In this document: in pieces, positions 25,781 to 36,958 of the stretch
How positions within the stretch are numbered: position 1 is the stretch's first letter
Layout: each line of letters opens with the position of its first letter
NCBI RefSeq assembly: GCF_002699205.1
Contig: NZ_PABT01000023.1
Location: forward strand, 109,753 to 173,752
Direction: 5' to 3'
Source of the DNA: Allomuricauda sp.
GTDB taxonomy: Bacteria > Bacteroidota > Bacteroidia > Flavobacteriales > Flavobacteriaceae
DNA: 64,000 bases
The notes under the pieces: model-generated
Told to the model about the DNA's origin: nothing
Seen by the model: the letters and a program-made list of their open reading frames with translations, nothing else
The model's database searches: none
Position numbers and translations under genes: made by a program

Positions 25781-26678
25781 CTGTCAACAATTTTTTGATG
25801 CGCTTGAATTCTTCCTCGGAATGGAACGGTATCACAATTTTACCTTTTCCATTTTTAGATGCTGAAATATCAACTTTGGCCGCAAGCCGTTCTTTGATGG
25901 AATCAATACTATTGGAAATGAATTCAGGTACATTGTGGGTACTCTTTTTCTTTTCGGAACCCGTACTTTTCGGTTCTTTCCGGGCTTTTACAAGCTGTTC
26001 GGTGGCCCTTACGGACAGGCCTTCGGAAACCACTTTTTCGTATATGGCAATCTGATCCTTTTTCTTATCAATGTTGATAAGGGCCCTTCCATGTCCCATA
26101 CTGATGAAACCATCGCGCATTCCTGTTTGAATGATCGGGTCCAATTTGAGCAAACGCAAATAATTGGTTATGGTAGAACGCTTTTTGCCTACGCGGTCGC
26201 TCAGCTTTTCTTGGGTAATTTCAATTTCGTCGATAAGTCGTTGGTACGACAGTGCAATTTCAATGGGGTCTAGGTCTTGCCTTTGGATATTTTCCACCAA
26301 AGCCATTTCAAGGGACTCTTGGTCATTGGCAATTCTGATGTAGGCTGGAATGGTCTCCAGTCCAACCAATTTCGATGCGCGGAACCTTCGCTCCCCGGAA
26401 ACCAGCTGGAATTTATTGAAGTCCATTTTCCTGACCGTTATGGGCTGTATGATGCCCAATTCCCGAATTGAACTGGCCAGTTCTTCAAGAGCTTCGTCAT
26501 TAAAATTGGAACGTGGCTGAAAAGGGTTGACTTCAATGGAATTGATATCCAGTTCTACCACATTGCCGATTACCTTATCTGCATTTTTGTCCGAAACTGA
26601 TTTGATATCGTTCTCCGGATCTTTCAAAAGTGCAGATAGGCCTCTTCCCAGCGCCTGTTTTTTCGTTGCTTTCGCCAT
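25773..26678 (-). CDS. parB: Chromosome partitioning protein ParB
   Basis: 301 residues. N-terminal KKQALGRGLSALL, then the CTPase/ParB domain (NPFQPRSNFNDEALEELASSI, VSGERRFRASKL with the GERR box), the helix-turn-helix region (QEKLSDRVGKKRSTITNYLRLL, SMGHGRALI) and a short C-terminal dimerisation domain. It binds parS sites near the origin and spreads, working with ParA. The gene directly follows parA with no spacer. No parS palindrome was recognised in this window. Confidence 0.96.
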   Translation of the reverse strand: MAKATKKQALGRGLSALLKDPENDIKSVSDKNADKVIGNVVELDINSIEVNPFQPRSNFNDEALEELASSIRELGIIQPITVRKMDFNKFQLVSGERRFRASKLVGLETIPAYIRIANDQESLEMALVENIQRQDLDPIEIALSYQRLIDEIEITQEKLSDRVGKKRSTITNYLRLLKLDPIIQTGMRDGFISMGHGRALINIDKKKDQIAIYEKVVSEGLSVRATEQLVKARKEPKSTGSEKKKSTHNVPEFISNSIDSIKERLAAKVDISASKNGKGKIVIPFHSEEEFKRIKKLLTGE

Positions 26679-27452
26679 TTAAACTTTCTCCTTGTTTTTT
26701 TTCAAAATTTCGTTGGCCAAGTTCAGATAATTGGATGCTCCTTTGCTGCTGGCATCATATTTTATGATGCTTTCACCATAACTGGGAGCTTCACTTAACC
26801 TAACGTTTCTTTGGATAATGGTATCAAAAACCATATCAGCGAAGTGTTTCTTCACTTCTTCAACAACCTGATTGGAGAGACGTAACCTGGAATCGTACAT
26901 GGTCAACAACATTCCCTCGATATCCAAATCGTTATTGTGTATTTTTTGAACACTCTTTACCGTGTTCAATAGTTTTCCAAGGCCTTCCAGTGCAAAATAC
27001 TCACATTGGATGGGAATCATTACGGAATCGGCAGCGGTAAGCGCATTCAAGGTCAACAGACCTAACGAGGGAGCACAATCTATCAGTACAAAATCGTATT
27101 TGTCGCCCAAATTCTTAAGGGCCTCTTTCATCATGTATTCCCTGTTGTCCTTGTCCACCAGTTCAATTTCGATGGCCACAAGGTCGATGTGCGCAGGAAC
27201 CAAATCCACATTTGGGGAATCTGTTGTGATGGTTACCTCGTCGATACCCATGGTGTGTTCCAAAAGTTGATATGTGCCTTTTTCAATAGAATCAACATCA
27301 ACACCTAAACCGGATGTTGCATTGGCTTGAGGATCGGCATCAATCAGTAACACCTTTTTTTCCAATACACCTAAGGAGGCCGCAAGGTTTACCGAAGTGG
27401 TAGTTTTGCCTACACCACCTTTTTGGTTTGCAATTGCAATAATCTTGCCCAT
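26679..27452 (-). CDS. parA: Chromosome partitioning ATPase ParA
   Basis: 257 residues. The deviant Walker A KGGVGKTTTSVNLA is at residues 11-24, followed by LLIDADPQANATSGLG (A') and VLIDCAPSLGLLTLNAL (Walker B). The C-terminal FDTIIQRNVRLSEAPSYG box is typical of chromosomal Soj/ParA. It forms ATP-dependent gradients on the nucleoid that pull ParB-parS complexes. First gene of the operon running to DUF6122. Confidence 0.97.
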   Translation of the reverse strand: MGKIIAIANQKGGVGKTTTSVNLAASLGVLEKKVLLIDADPQANATSGLGVDVDSIEKGTYQLLEHTMGIDEVTITTDSPNVDLVPAHIDLVAIEIELVDKDNREYMMKEALKNLGDKYDFVLIDCAPSLGLLTLNALTAADSVMIPIQCEYFALEGLGKLLNTVKSVQKIHNNDLDIEGMLLTMYDSRLRLSNQVVEEVKKHFADMVFDTIIQRNVRLSEAPSYGESIIKYDASSKGASNYLNLANEILKKNKEKV

Positions 27453-27471
27453 TTCATAGTAAGTTAGGTGC

Positions 27472-27479
27472 TAAAAATA
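27472..27479 (-). promoter_or_regulatory. Probable -7 element upstream of parA
   Basis: On the minus strand TATTTTTA (one base from TAnnTTTG) lies 19 bp before the parA ATG. The 134-bp gap between parA and the mutase gene also holds two TTAACGC-type repeats and a single DnaA-box-like TTATTCACC, none of which I can assign a role. Confidence 0.35.
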
Positions 27480-27586
27480 CGATTATTTAGGATGCGATAA
27501 AATGTAATTTGTTAACAGGGGGTGAATAACACCTATAACCTGCGTTAAAGAGCGTTAAAATTTCACTTGCACAATGGGAAATGTGG

Positions 27587-29656
27587 CTAATCCAACAAAA
27601 TATTGAGTATTTCTGTGGCCGCATCGGCGATTTTGGTTCCTGGACCAAAGACTGCAACCGCCCCATTGGTAAGCAGATGATCATAATCTTGTTTTGGAAT
27701 TACGCCCCCAACGACCACCATGATATCCTCCCTGCCGTATTTTTTTAGTTCTTGGACCACTTCGGGAACCAAAGTTTTATGTCCTCCGGCAAGTGAAGAA
27801 ATTCCCAGAATATGTACGTCGTTCTCCACGGCTTGCTTTGCAACTTCGGCCGGCGTTTGGAACAAAGGCCCGATATCCACATCAAAACCTAGGTCCGCAT
27901 AACCGGTAGCGACCACTTTGGCACCTCGGTCATGGCCATCCTGTCCCATTTTTGCCACCATTATCCGAGGTCTTCGCCCTTCTTGTTCGGCGAACTTATC
28001 GGCCAATTTTCGGGCATTTTCAAAATTTTCGTCGTTTTTGATTTCTTTTGAATACACTCCGGTAAAGGATTGAATTTTTGCTCTATATCGTCCAAATGCG
28101 GTTTCCATGGCGTCACTGATCTCACCCAGGGTGGCACGCTGTTTGGCAGCTTCTACCGCTAAAGCTAATAAATTTCCACGCTTGGGGTCGTTTTCTGTGG
28201 CTTTTTTGGCAGCAACACGAATTTCTTCGAGAGCTTTTTCCACAGCGTTGGAATCCCTGGTCCTTCGGATTTGGGCTAGGCGTTCCATCTGTTGTTTACG
28301 GACTTTGGCATTGTCCACTTCCAGAATTTGAAGGTCATCCTCGTTGTCCAACCTATATTTGTTCACACCTACTATAACGTCCTGTCCACTATCGATACGT
28401 GCTTGTTTTTTGGCCGCGGCCTCTTCAATGCGCATTTTGGGAATGCCTTTTTCAATGGCCTTCGTCATTCCGCCCAATTTTTCGACTTCCTGGATCAGCT
28501 GCCAAGCATGTTCGGCAATCTCGTGGGTCAGTTTTTCCACAACATGGCTTCCGGCCCATGGATCTACCGTTTTGGTGATATGGGTTTCCTGTTGTAAATA
28601 AATTTGGGTATTTCGGGCTATCCTTGCCGAGAAATCGGTGGGCAGGGCAATGGCTTCATCCAATGCGTTGGTGTGAAGACTTTGCGTGCCTCCAAACGCT
28701 GCCGCCATCGCCTCGATGGTGGTTCTGGCCACATTGTTGAAAGGGTCTTGCTCGGTTAAGCTCCATCCACTGGTCTGGCTATGGGTTCGGAGCATCAATG
28801 ATTTTGGGTTTGTAGGGTTGAATTGTTGCACCAACTTGGCCCAAAGCATCCGTCCTGCACGCATTTTTGCAATTTCAGCGAAATGATTCATCCCAATACC
28901 CCAGAAAAATGAAAGTCTAGGGGCGAATTCATCAATTTTAAGACCTGCTTTTATCCCGGTTCGGATGTATTCAATGCCATCGGCCAAGGTGTAGGCCAAT
29001 TCCATGGCTGCTGGGGCCCCTGCTTCATGCATGTGGTATCCGGAAATGCTGATACTGTTGAACCGTGGCATGTTCTTACTGGTGAACTCAAAAATATCTG
29101 CAACGATCTGCATCGAGGGAGTGGGCGGGTAGATGTAAGTGTTCCGCACCATAAATTCCTTCAAAATATCGTTTTGGATGGTCCCTGAAAGTTGGTCCAT
29201 GGAAACACCCTGTTCAAGACCAGCCACAATATAAAATGCCATAATAGGGATAACGGCCCCGTTCATGGTCATGGAGACGGACATTTTATCCAACGGTATG
29301 CCGTTGAACAAGATTTTCATGTCTTCAATGGAATCTATGGCAACACCGGCCTTGCCCACATCCCCGACCACGCGATCGTTGTCGGAGTCGTAACCTCGGT
29401 GGGTGGGTAGATCGAATGCTACGGAAAGCCCCTTTTGCCCGGCTTCCAAGTTTCTTCGGTAAAAAGCATTGCTTTCTTCAGCGGTAGAAAATCCTGCATA
29501 TTGACGAATGGTCCATGGCCTTCGTACATACATAGTGGAGTAGGGTCCCCTAAGAAAAGGAGCAATGCCAGCGGCAAAGTTTTCGTGTCCATAGGAGGTC
29601 TTTGCCATTGCAGGACCTGGTTTTAGTTCCAGATGTTGAATGTCTTTTCTACTCAT
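27587..29656 (-). CDS. Methylmalonyl-CoA mutase, large (catalytic) subunit
   Basis: 689 residues. The TIM barrel begins [23 protein letters not shown] and contains [12 protein letters not shown] and [19 protein letters not shown]. The C-terminal cobalamin-binding domain (about 555-689) has [15 protein letters not shown] with the cobalt-ligating His, and ISSLAGGH. The adenosylcobalamin enzyme interconverts (R)-methylmalonyl-CoA and succinyl-CoA. Its start overlaps the small-subunit stop by 8 bp. Together with the divergent carboxylase genes at 32-35 kb it forms the propionyl-CoA to succinyl-CoA route. Confidence 0.97.
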   Translation of the reverse strand: MSRKDIQHLELKPGPAMAKTSYGHENFAAGIAPFLRGPYSTMYVRRPWTIRQYAGFSTAEESNAFYRRNLEAGQKGLSVAFDLPTHRGYDSDNDRVVGDVGKAGVAIDSIEDMKILFNGIPLDKMSVSMTMNGAVIPIMAFYIVAGLEQGVSMDQLSGTIQNDILKEFMVRNTYIYPPTPSMQIVADIFEFTSKNMPRFNSISISGYHMHEAGAPAAMELAYTLADGIEYIRTGIKAGLKIDEFAPRLSFFWGIGMNHFAEIAKMRAGRMLWAKLVQQFNPTNPKSLMLRTHSQTSGWSLTEQDPFNNVARTTIEAMAAAFGGTQSLHTNALDEAIALPTDFSARIARNTQIYLQQETHITKTVDPWAGSHVVEKLTHEIAEHAWQLIQEVEKLGGMTKAIEKGIPKMRIEEAAAKKQARIDSGQDVIVGVNKYRLDNEDDLQILEVDNAKVRKQQMERLAQIRRTRDSNAVEKALEEIRVAAKKATENDPKRGNLLALAVEAAKQRATLGEISDAMETAFGRYRAKIQSFTGVYSKEIKNDENFENARKLADKFAEQEGRRPRIMVAKMGQDGHDRGAKVVATGYADLGFDVDIGPLFQTPAEVAKQAVENDVHILGISSLAGGHKTLVPEVVQELKKYGREDIMVVVGGVIPKQDYDHLLTNGAVAVFGPGTKIADAATEILNILLD

Positions 29657-31031
29657 CGTTCAATCGTTTTTGTTCAGAGGCTTCGGCCAATCTTTTCTCG
29701 ATAATGGGCTCAATGATGGTTTTTCGCGCTTTGGTCTTTACAAAAGGATAGAGTTCTAGGTCATCCTTCATGCGATCTTGCGGATTCTGATATTTATTGG
29801 TGCCAAGTGAAATTATTTTCCCTTCATCAAAAAGTTGTTGCTCTTTTTCGGCACTTTCTTTTATCTTTCGCTGAACCATGCCTTTTTTCAGGCTGTCCAG
29901 AAAACCACCAGCTTTTTCAATCTGTTTGAAAAGGACCAAAGCTTTATCTGCCAGTTGATTGGTGAGTGATTCAATGTAATAGGTACCTTCAGCAATCTGT
30001 GATGCTTTTGTGAAATATCCCTCTTCCTTTAACAATAAGAGTTGGTTGCGGGCAATACGTTCCCCGAATTCATTGTCTTTGTGATAAATGGCATCGTAGG
30101 GCATATTGCAGACGGTATCCGATCCTCCCAAAACAGCCGACATGGATTCTGATGTGGTCCGCAACATATTTACATTGTAATCGTACAAAGTTTTGTTGCG
30201 TTTGGAGGGCATCGCTAGGATATTACATCTACTTTGGATGCCATATTCAGATGCCAGACTGTTCCATAGCCATCGTAACGCTTTTATTTTTGCTATTTCA
30301 AAGAAATAGTTGCTTCCCACGGCTACTTTAAAGGTGATGGGGAGAAGCTTCTCAATTCCTTTGGAAACGGCATGGTTCAGATATTCATTGGCTTGGGCCA
30401 AACCGTACGCCAATTGTTGCACCATATTGGCACCTGAATTTTGGTAAAGTGAAATATCCACTCCGATTACTGAAATACTGGAATTGCCCAAGGAGAGCAT
30501 TTCTGTCAATATTTGATGGTCTTTCTCGAGATTGTGGTACCAGTTACCGTCTTTGGCCAAGTGGCCTATGATATCGATGTTCAGATGGGCCTTTGCCTTG
30601 TTTTCTTTCAGAAGGGATACCAATTTTTTGACGGGCTCCAAGACCAAAAACTCAAAATTGAAATAGAGTTCGGTCCTTTCGAAATCGATACCGGTCAACA
30701 AGGCGTTAAAATCCGTTTCCTCGCTTGGAATGGTGAAAATCAAACTTTCCACCCCTTTTTCAAGAATTTCCAAAGCTTTAGAATTGGCTTTTTTTGTATC
30801 ACCAACATAAATACATTGCCCTACCAACCAATCGAGGTCTTTGGGGAGTGAAAAGGTAGTGATGTGCTCGATGTCTTCTTGATGATAAAAAGGTTTTACA
30901 TTGATGCCTTCCAAGGACTCCCATACCAAAGCTTCATTGTAATCGGCACCTTTAAGGTCAACTTGGATTTTTTGTTTCCACTGTTTGGCGGAAACTTCAG
31001 GGAATTCTTGAAATAGGCCGGTGTTATTCAT
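29649..31031 (-). CDS. Methylmalonyl-CoA mutase, small subunit
   Basis: 460 residues, shorter than the usual 600 or so. It has the barrel part ([42 protein letters not shown]) but no cobalamin-binding DxHxxG domain, so it is the non-catalytic partner that stabilises the large subunit. It overlaps the FtsB-like gene by 8 bp upstream and the large subunit by 8 bp downstream, so all are one transcript from udk. Confidence 0.93.
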   Translation of the reverse strand: MNNTGLFQEFPEVSAKQWKQKIQVDLKGADYNEALVWESLEGINVKPFYHQEDIEHITTFSLPKDLDWLVGQCIYVGDTKKANSKALEILEKGVESLIFTIPSEETDFNALLTGIDFERTELYFNFEFLVLEPVKKLVSLLKENKAKAHLNIDIIGHLAKDGNWYHNLEKDHQILTEMLSLGNSSISVIGVDISLYQNSGANMVQQLAYGLAQANEYLNHAVSKGIEKLLPITFKVAVGSNYFFEIAKIKALRWLWNSLASEYGIQSRCNILAMPSKRNKTLYDYNVNMLRTTSESMSAVLGGSDTVCNMPYDAIYHKDNEFGERIARNQLLLLKEEGYFTKASQIAEGTYYIESLTNQLADKALVLFKQIEKAGGFLDSLKKGMVQRKIKESAEKEQQLFDEGKIISLGTNKYQNPQDRMKDDLELYPFVKTKARKTIIEPIIEKRLAEASEQKRLNDE

Positions 31032-31356
31032 CTTGTTTGTTCTTTAAACTATCTTCATATTCTATCAGGAAAATCTCTTCATTTTCCTTCTTCATATAAT
31101 ATTTTTCGCGGGCAATCCTTTCCAGCTCATTTTCATCTGACATCTTTTCAAGTATTTCCCTGTCCTTGGCAATCTCATTTTTTAGAAATTCCTTCTCTTT
31201 TTCCAACTTGTCGATTTCATTTTCCAGTTCCAAATGGATCATCAAGGAATTGGTGTCAAAAAAAGTCATCCAAATCACAAAAATGGTCAACACCAAAACA
31301 TAGGTATTGGTCATGATCTTGAACCATTTCTTTTTTCTCAACTCTTTTAGGCCCAT
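31024..31356 (-). CDS. FtsB/DivIC-like septum formation initiator
   Basis: 110 residues from the ATG at 31354-31356 (MGLKELRKKKWFK); a longer frame would run into udk. A short basic tail is followed by one transmembrane helix (TYVLVLTIFVIWMTFFDT). A coiled coil (LELENEIDKLEKEKEFLKNE, about 45-80) and the family end ERIAREKYYMKKENEEIFLIE complete it. FtsB/DivIC proteins join FtsL and FtsQ in the divisome. The gene is 1 bp after udk and overlaps the mutase small subunit by 8 bp. Confidence 0.9.
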   Translation of the reverse strand: MGLKELRKKKWFKIMTNTYVLVLTIFVIWMTFFDTNSLMIHLELENEIDKLEKEKEFLKNEIAKDREILEKMSDENELERIAREKYYMKKENEEIFLIEYEDSLKNKQDE

Positions 31357-31357
31357 G

Positions 31358-31966
31358 TTACGAAATTTTGTTGTTGATGATGGTCCTAACAATATCCACT
31401 GCAACGGTATTATAATGGTTGTTCGGGATGATAATATCCGCAAATTCCTTTGAAGGCTCGATAAATTGGAGGTGCATAGGTTTTACTGCGGTCTGGTACC
31501 TTGTAAGAACCTTGTCCAGATCATGGCCACGTTCCTTGGTGTCCCTTTGCAACCTTCTGATCAAACGTTCATCCGAATCGGCATGAACATAGATCTTTAT
31601 ATCGAACATATCCCGCAATTTTGGGTTGCTCAATACCAGAATACCCTCCACGATCATCACTTTTCGAGGATGTGTGGGTATGGTTTCCTCCATCCGTGTT
31701 TCCTCTACAAAGGAATAAATGGGGGTATCTATGGTTTTTCCCTGTTTCAAAAGTTCAATATGATGAATCAACAGGTCAAAATCAATTGAGTTCGGATGAT
31801 CAAAATTTACCATGGCCCTTTCTTCCTTGCTCATGTGGGAAAGGTCATTATAGTAGGAATCTTGTGAGATTACGCCCACTTCATCTTGGGGCAACTGTTC
31901 CACAATTTGGTTTACCACCGTTGTTTTACCGCACCCTGTGCCACCTGCAATCCCTAAGATCAACAT
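31358..31966 (-). CDS. udk: Uridine kinase
   Basis: 202 residues from the ATG at 31964-31966, which places the P-loop GIAGGTGCGKTT at residues 4-15; a TTG ten codons upstream is less likely. Further motifs are ISQDSYYNDLSHMS, NFDHPNSIDFDLL, PTHPRKVMIVEGILVL and RRLQRDTKERGHDLD. It phosphorylates uridine and cytidine in pyrimidine salvage. First gene of the unit udk-ftsB-like-mutase genes. Confidence 0.96.
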   Translation of the reverse strand: MLILGIAGGTGCGKTTVVNQIVEQLPQDEVGVISQDSYYNDLSHMSKEERAMVNFDHPNSIDFDLLIHHIELLKQGKTIDTPIYSFVEETRMEETIPTHPRKVMIVEGILVLSNPKLRDMFDIKIYVHADSDERLIRRLQRDTKERGHDLDKVLTRYQTAVKPMHLQFIEPSKEFADIIIPNNHYNTVAVDIVRTIINNKIS

Positions 31967-32164
31967 AGTTTGAAATTTGTCGTCAAAAATAAACAAATCA
32001 ATTGGATACCCGATTTATCCAGCATGCTACATAGTTAGCGATTACAAGTAAAACAATTAATGATGATTGTCATAAATTAATCCTGCTAAATAGGTATATC
32101 TATGTGTGGTTTTTAATGCATTAACCCTTATATTTATCAACCTAATCAATGGATACTTCTTTAT

Positions 32165-32650
32165 ATGAATGATTCTTATTCGGTCAAGGTCGGGGATGAT
32201 TTTGACTTTAAACTTTCCAAGGATTCCATTTCTTCGTTGGATTTGATCAAAACCGGGGATAGGGCCTTTCATTTGCTAAAGGATGGAGTGTCATATCATG
32301 TCAAAATACTGGATTCCGACTTTAACAGGGGCACCTATACCATAAGTGTCAACGGAAGTGAACACCAGACTGTTATCCAGACCCCGTTGGATGAACTGAT
32401 CGAAAAAATGGGCTTTGCCTCCAATGGCAATAAAAATATAGACTCTATTACCGCACCTATGCCAGGACTGATTTTGGATATCTTAGTGGAAGAAGGACAA
32501 GAAGTGAACGAGGAGGATCAATTGGTGATTTTGGAAGCCATGAAAATGGAGAATATCATTACCTCCCCACGAAACGGGGTGATCAAAAAGATAGGGGTGT
32601 CAAAAGGTGATGCTGTTGATAAAAAACAATTGTTGATTGAATTCCAATAA
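32165..32650 (+). CDS. Biotin carboxyl carrier protein of an acyl-CoA carboxylase
   Basis: 161 residues. The N-terminal half is a beta-rich, variable region; the C-terminal 75 residues form a biotinyl domain: [18 protein letters not shown], the biotinylation site EAMKMEN, and [17 protein letters not shown]. The carrier arm moves carboxybiotin from the carboxylase to the transferase. It is followed after 6 bp by a biotin carboxylase and then a carboxyltransferase, a three-gene acyl-CoA carboxylase. Confidence 0.93.
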   Translation: MNDSYSVKVGDDFDFKLSKDSISSLDLIKTGDRAFHLLKDGVSYHVKILDSDFNRGTYTISVNGSEHQTVIQTPLDELIEKMGFASNGNKNIDSITAPMPGLILDILVEEGQEVNEEDQLVILEAMKMENIITSPRNGVIKKIGVSKGDAVDKKQLLIEFQ

Positions 32651-32656
32651 AGCAAC

Positions 32657-34099
32657 ATGAAAAAAATATTGATTGCCAATAGGGGTGAAATTGCGGTTCG
32701 AGTGATGAAGACCGCAAAAAAAATGGGCATAAAAACAGTGGCCGTATTTTCAGTGGCAGATCGGAATGCCCCGCATGTAGAGTTTGCGGACGAAGCCATT
32801 TGCATTGGTGAAGCGCCGTCCAATCAATCCTATTTGCGAGGTGATAAAATTATTGAGGTGGCCAAAGAGCTCAACGTGGACGGGATTCATCCAGGATATG
32901 GATTTTTAAGTGAAAATGCGGATTTTGCAGAAGCGGTAGAAAAAAGCGGAATCACCTTTATTGGCCCAAAATCCAAGGCCATTCGGATTATGGGCAGCAA
33001 ATTGGCGGCCAAAGAAACGGTGAAAGCTTACGATATTCCCATGGTGCCCGGTATTGACGAAGCCATTACAGATGTGGCGAAAGCCCATGAAATTGCCAGG
33101 GAAGTCGGTTACCCAATATTGATCAAGGCCTCTGCAGGGGGTGGGGGCAAGGGTATGCGGGTCGTGGAAAAGGAAGAAGACCTGGAATCTGGGATGAAAA
33201 GGGCCATTAGTGAGGCCACGTCCGCTTTTGGCGATGGTTCTGTTTTTGTAGAAAAATATGTAAAATCACCAAGGCACATTGAGGTGCAGGTGATGGCAGA
33301 CATGCATGGAAACGTTCTTCATTTTTTTGAAAGGGAATGTAGCGTGCAGCGCCGTCACCAAAAAGTGGTGGAAGAGGCACCTTCAGCCATTTTAACGCCG
33401 GAATTGCGCGAGGAAATGGGAATTGCTGCCTGCAAGGTGGCCAAATCCTGCGACTATATTGGTGCTGGTACGGTGGAATTCTTGATGGATGCGGACCATA
33501 ATTTCTATTTCTTGGAAATGAACACCCGTTTGCAAGTGGAACACCCCGTTACCGAATTGATAACCGGAATGGATTTGGTGGAACTACAGATAAGAATAGC
33601 CCGTGGCGAAGAACTTCCCATGAAACAGGAAGACCTTAAAATTAATGGTCATGCTATGGAGCTCAGGGTGTATGCGGAAGATCCTTTGAACGATTTCCTG
33701 CCCAGTGTGGGGAAGTTAGAGACTTATCGGTTACCCGTTGGCAAAGGCATACGGGTGGACAATGGTTTTAAGGAAGGTATGGATATCCCAATATACTATG
33801 ACCCCATGCTTTCTAAACTTGTCACCTATGGTAAAACCCGAGAGGAAGCCATTGAGTTGATGCTGGATGCCATTCAAAACTATAAGGTAAAAGGAGTGCG
33901 GACCACATTGCCTTTTGGAAGCTTTGTTTTTGCCCACGAAGCTTTTAGGTCAGGAAACTTTGACACGCATTTTGTGAAAAAATATTATTCTCCGGAAAAG
34001 ATTAAGGAACAAGTAGGGACCAAGGCAGAAATAGCCGCAATGGTCGCACTTTATCAATATCTGGAAGACAAAAAAACGGTACGATTACCTTCAAATTGA
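32657..34099 (+). CDS. Biotin carboxylase subunit
   Basis: 480 residues of the ATP-grasp biotin carboxylase type: N-terminal [36 protein letters not shown], the glycine-rich ATP loop [41 protein letters not shown], and [14 protein letters not shown]. It carboxylates biotin on the carrier with bicarbonate and ATP. Middle gene of the acyl-CoA carboxylase set. Confidence 0.96.
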   Translation: MKKILIANRGEIAVRVMKTAKKMGIKTVAVFSVADRNAPHVEFADEAICIGEAPSNQSYLRGDKIIEVAKELNVDGIHPGYGFLSENADFAEAVEKSGITFIGPKSKAIRIMGSKLAAKETVKAYDIPMVPGIDEAITDVAKAHEIAREVGYPILIKASAGGGGKGMRVVEKEEDLESGMKRAISEATSAFGDGSVFVEKYVKSPRHIEVQVMADMHGNVLHFFERECSVQRRHQKVVEEAPSAILTPELREEMGIAACKVAKSCDYIGAGTVEFLMDADHNFYFLEMNTRLQVEHPVTELITGMDLVELQIRIARGEELPMKQEDLKINGHAMELRVYAEDPLNDFLPSVGKLETYRLPVGKGIRVDNGFKEGMDIPIYYDPMLSKLVTYGKTREEAIELMLDAIQNYKVKGVRTTLPFGSFVFAHEAFRSGNFDTHFVKKYYSPEKIKEQVGTKAEIAAMVALYQYLEDKKTVRLPSN

Positions 34100-34104
34100 A
34101 TCCT

Positions 34105-35646
34105 ATGGACTCCAAAATAAAAGAACTACAGGAAAAAATAGCACTGGCCCAGTTGGGTGGTGGTAAAAAACGTATTGAAAAGCAGCACCAAAAGAAAAAG
34201 CTAACGGCTCGTGAAAGAATCCTTTACTTCTTGGATGAAGGATCATTTGAAGAAATGGGTATTTTGGTGACCCATCGAACCACTGATTTTGGCATGGACA
34301 AGGAAATGTACTATGGTGATGGAGTGGTAACGGGCTACGGAACGGTCAATGGGAGATTGGTGTATGTCTACGCACAGGATTTCACTGTTTTCGGAGGAGC
34401 ACTTTCTGAGACCCATGCCGAAAAAATTTGCAAAGTGATGGACTTGGCCATGAAGGTGGGGGCGCCCATAATCGGTCTTAACGATTCAGGTGGTGCCCGG
34501 ATTCAAGAAGGGGTAAGGTCACTTGGCGGGTATGCCGATATTTTTTATCGAAATGTACAAGCTTCGGGGGTAATCCCCCAAATTTCGGCCATAATGGGAC
34601 CTTGTGCCGGAGGTGCGGTGTATTCGCCAGCTATGACGGACTTTATCATAATGGTGGAAGAGACCAGCTATATGTTCGTTACGGGACCCAATGTGGTGAA
34701 AACTGTCACCAACGAAACTGTGACCTCGGAAGAATTGGGAGGGGCAAGCACACATGCCATCAAATCCGGGGTGGCCCACAGAACTTCGGCCAACGACGCC
34801 GCTTGTTTGGATGATATCCGGAAACTGTTGGACTACCTTCCACAGAACAATAAGGAAACCACACCGTTATTGCCCTATGAACTGGGTGATGAAATTAGGG
34901 ATGAATTGACCGGAATTGTTCCTGATAATCCGAACAAACCTTATGATATGCACGATGTGATCAATGGAATCATTGATTCTGAATCGTTCTATGAAATCCA
35001 TAAGGATTATGCAGAAAACATAATCACCGGTTTTGCCCGATTGGGGGGGAGAAGTATCGGTATCATTGCAAATCAACCCATGTTCCTTGCAGGAGTGTTA
35101 GACGTACAAAGCTCTAGAAAAGCGGCTCGATTTACCCGTTTTTGTGACTCCTTCAATATTCCTTTATTGGTTTTAGTGGATGTACCCGGGTTTTTACCGG
35201 GAACCGACCAAGAATGGAGCGGAATTATTATGCACGGTGCAAAACTGTTGTATGCATTGAGTGAAGCCACAGTTCCTAGGGTTACGGTAATCACTCGCAA
35301 GGCCTATGGCGGTGCTTATGATGTGATGAACTCCAAACATATCGGTGCGGACTTCAACTATGCATGGCCAAGCGCCGAAATTGCAGTAATGGGAGCCAAA
35401 GGGGCCAGTGAGATCATATTTAGACGTGAAATTGCGGCTGCGGACGATCCCGAGGCCAAATTAAAGGAGAAAGAGGCCGAGTATGCAGACAAGTTCGCCA
35501 ACCCATATAGGGCGGCCAAGCGTGGATTTATTGATGAGGTAATCCTTCCAAAAGATACACGGCGCAAACTGTTGAAGACTTTTGCCATGCTCGAGAAAAA
35601 AGAGGTGCGGGCACCTTGGAAAAAACACGGGAATATTCCTTTGTGA
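34105..35646 (+). CDS. Acyl-CoA (propionyl-CoA) carboxylase, carboxyltransferase beta subunit
   Basis: 513 residues from the ATG at 34105 (a TTG at 34096, overlapping the previous stop, is an alternative start). Crotonase-fold carboxyltransferase with [70 protein letters not shown] and [19 protein letters not shown]. The sequence type matches propionyl-CoA/methylmalonyl-CoA carboxyltransferases. Product (S)-methylmalonyl-CoA would feed the mutase encoded at 27.6-31 kb; the epimerase needed between them is not in this window. Confidence 0.94.
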   Translation: MDSKIKELQEKIALAQLGGGKKRIEKQHQKKKLTARERILYFLDEGSFEEMGILVTHRTTDFGMDKEMYYGDGVVTGYGTVNGRLVYVYAQDFTVFGGALSETHAEKICKVMDLAMKVGAPIIGLNDSGGARIQEGVRSLGGYADIFYRNVQASGVIPQISAIMGPCAGGAVYSPAMTDFIIMVEETSYMFVTGPNVVKTVTNETVTSEELGGASTHAIKSGVAHRTSANDAACLDDIRKLLDYLPQNNKETTPLLPYELGDEIRDELTGIVPDNPNKPYDMHDVINGIIDSESFYEIHKDYAENIITGFARLGGRSIGIIANQPMFLAGVLDVQSSRKAARFTRFCDSFNIPLLVLVDVPGFLPGTDQEWSGIIMHGAKLLYALSEATVPRVTVITRKAYGGAYDVMNSKHIGADFNYAWPSAEIAVMGAKGASEIIFRREIAAADDPEAKLKEKEAEYADKFANPYRAAKRGFIDEVILPKDTRRKLLKTFAMLEKKEVRAPWKKHGNIPL

Positions 35647-35743
35647 TACTTTTTCCAAATAATCGTGCTTAGGTCATAAAACCATAACATTAAACCTTTC
35701 TTAAAAGCTTTACCGATCCGTTGGGTATGCCTAATTTTGCCGG

Positions 35744-36958
35744 ATGCAGAAAATAAACCAAAAGCCCAACTTTGAATTTGTGGCCATGATGGCTGCGCTA
35801 ATGTCCATTGTAGCCTTGGCCATTGATGCCATTTTGCCCGCTATATCTAACATTGGACAGGCCATTAACAGCACGGACCCTACGGATAACCAACTGTTGG
35901 TCACCATGATTTTCTTGGGACTGGGTGTCGGGCAATTGTTCTTTGGCCCCATATCCGATAGTTTTGGCAGAAAGCCGGTGGTTTATGTCGGTTTTTCTAT
36001 TTTTTTGGTAGCAAGCGTGGTATGCCTATACGCCCCATCATTGGAGATAATGGTGGTAGGAAGGATATTACAGGGAATAGGACTCTCTGCTCCTCGAACC
36101 ATTTCCATCTCCATTATTAGAGATACTTATGAAGGTGATTATATGGCCAAAATAATGTCTTTTGTGGTAGCATTTTTTATTTTGGTGCCAGTGGTTGCCC
36201 CAGCCATTGGAAAATTGATATTGGATGCCGCAGGTTGGAAGGCCGTCTTTTATGTTCAGATGTTTTTTGTACTTGTGGTAGCCACATGGTTTTGGAAACG
36301 ACAAAAAGAAACCCTTCATCCAGAATATAAGATTCCATTTACCCGACATGTCTTTATTGATGGTATAAAGGAATTTATAAAGTATCGTGAAACAGTTGCC
36401 TTTACCTTGACATCAGGACTGGTCACGGGTGCATTTTTGGTGTATTTAAGTTCTGCCCAACATATTTTTGAAGATCAATATGCGCTCAAGGAAATGTTTC
36501 CGTACATTTTCGCGGGACTTGCCATTTCCATTGGTTTTTCCACATTTTTGAACGGTACCTTGGTGATGCGTTTTGGAATGCGTAAGCTTTCCCTGATGGC
36601 AACCATTGTGTTTTGTGTAATTGCCATTGTATATTCGATTTTGTTCCTGAACTCTCCAAACCCCAGTATTTATGTTTTGGTCGGTTTTTTGTCCATCCAG
36701 TTCTTTTGCCTTGGTTTTATGTGGGGAAATTTCCGTTCCATTGCCATGGAACCCATCGGTCATATTGCAGGAATTGGGGCAGCCATTAATGGTTTTGTAT
36801 CAACGCTTCTTTCTATACCAATAGCAACTTTTATCGGTGAGTTTGTAAAGGATACCGTTTGGCCACTATTTGCAGGACTGGCTATTTGTGGATTGTGTGC
36901 ATTGACCATTTTCCTTTTGGTGAACAAACCTAAAAGAAAGCGGGTGGTTACAACTTAG
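35744..36958 (+). CDS. Bcr/CflA-type MFS drug efflux transporter
   Basis: 404 residues with about 12 hydrophobic helices. The motif between helices 2 and 3, GPISDSFGRKPVVYVG, is the MFS motif A; GIGLSAPRTISISIIRDTYEG is typical of Bcr/CflA efflux carriers. Probably a proton-coupled inner-membrane exporter of drugs or metabolites. A -7-like TAATTTTG lies at 35732-35739, only 4 bp before the ATG, so translation may really begin at Met15 (35786), just before the first helix. Ends with a 4-bp convergent overlap with anmK. Confidence 0.88.
   Translation: MQKINQKPNFEFVAMMAALMSIVALAIDAILPAISNIGQAINSTDPTDNQLLVTMIFLGLGVGQLFFGPISDSFGRKPVVYVGFSIFLVASVVCLYAPSLEIMVVGRILQGIGLSAPRTISISIIRDTYEGDYMAKIMSFVVAFFILVPVVAPAIGKLILDAAGWKAVFYVQMFFVLVVATWFWKRQKETLHPEYKIPFTRHVFIDGIKEFIKYRETVAFTLTSGLVTGAFLVYLSSAQHIFEDQYALKEMFPYIFAGLAISIGFSTFLNGTLVMRFGMRKLSLMATIVFCVIAIVYSILFLNSPNPSIYVLVGFLSIQFFCLGFMWGNFRSIAMEPIGHIAGIGAAINGFVSTLLSIPIATFIGEFVKDTVWPLFAGLAICGLCALTIFLLVNKPKRKRVVTT

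Noticed and set aside
27500..27560. DnaA-box-like TTATTCACC and TTAACGC repeats between parA and the mutase gene, as a possible oriC
   Set aside because: Only one near-match box, no AT-rich unwinding element, and dnaA is not adjacent; too weak to call an origin.
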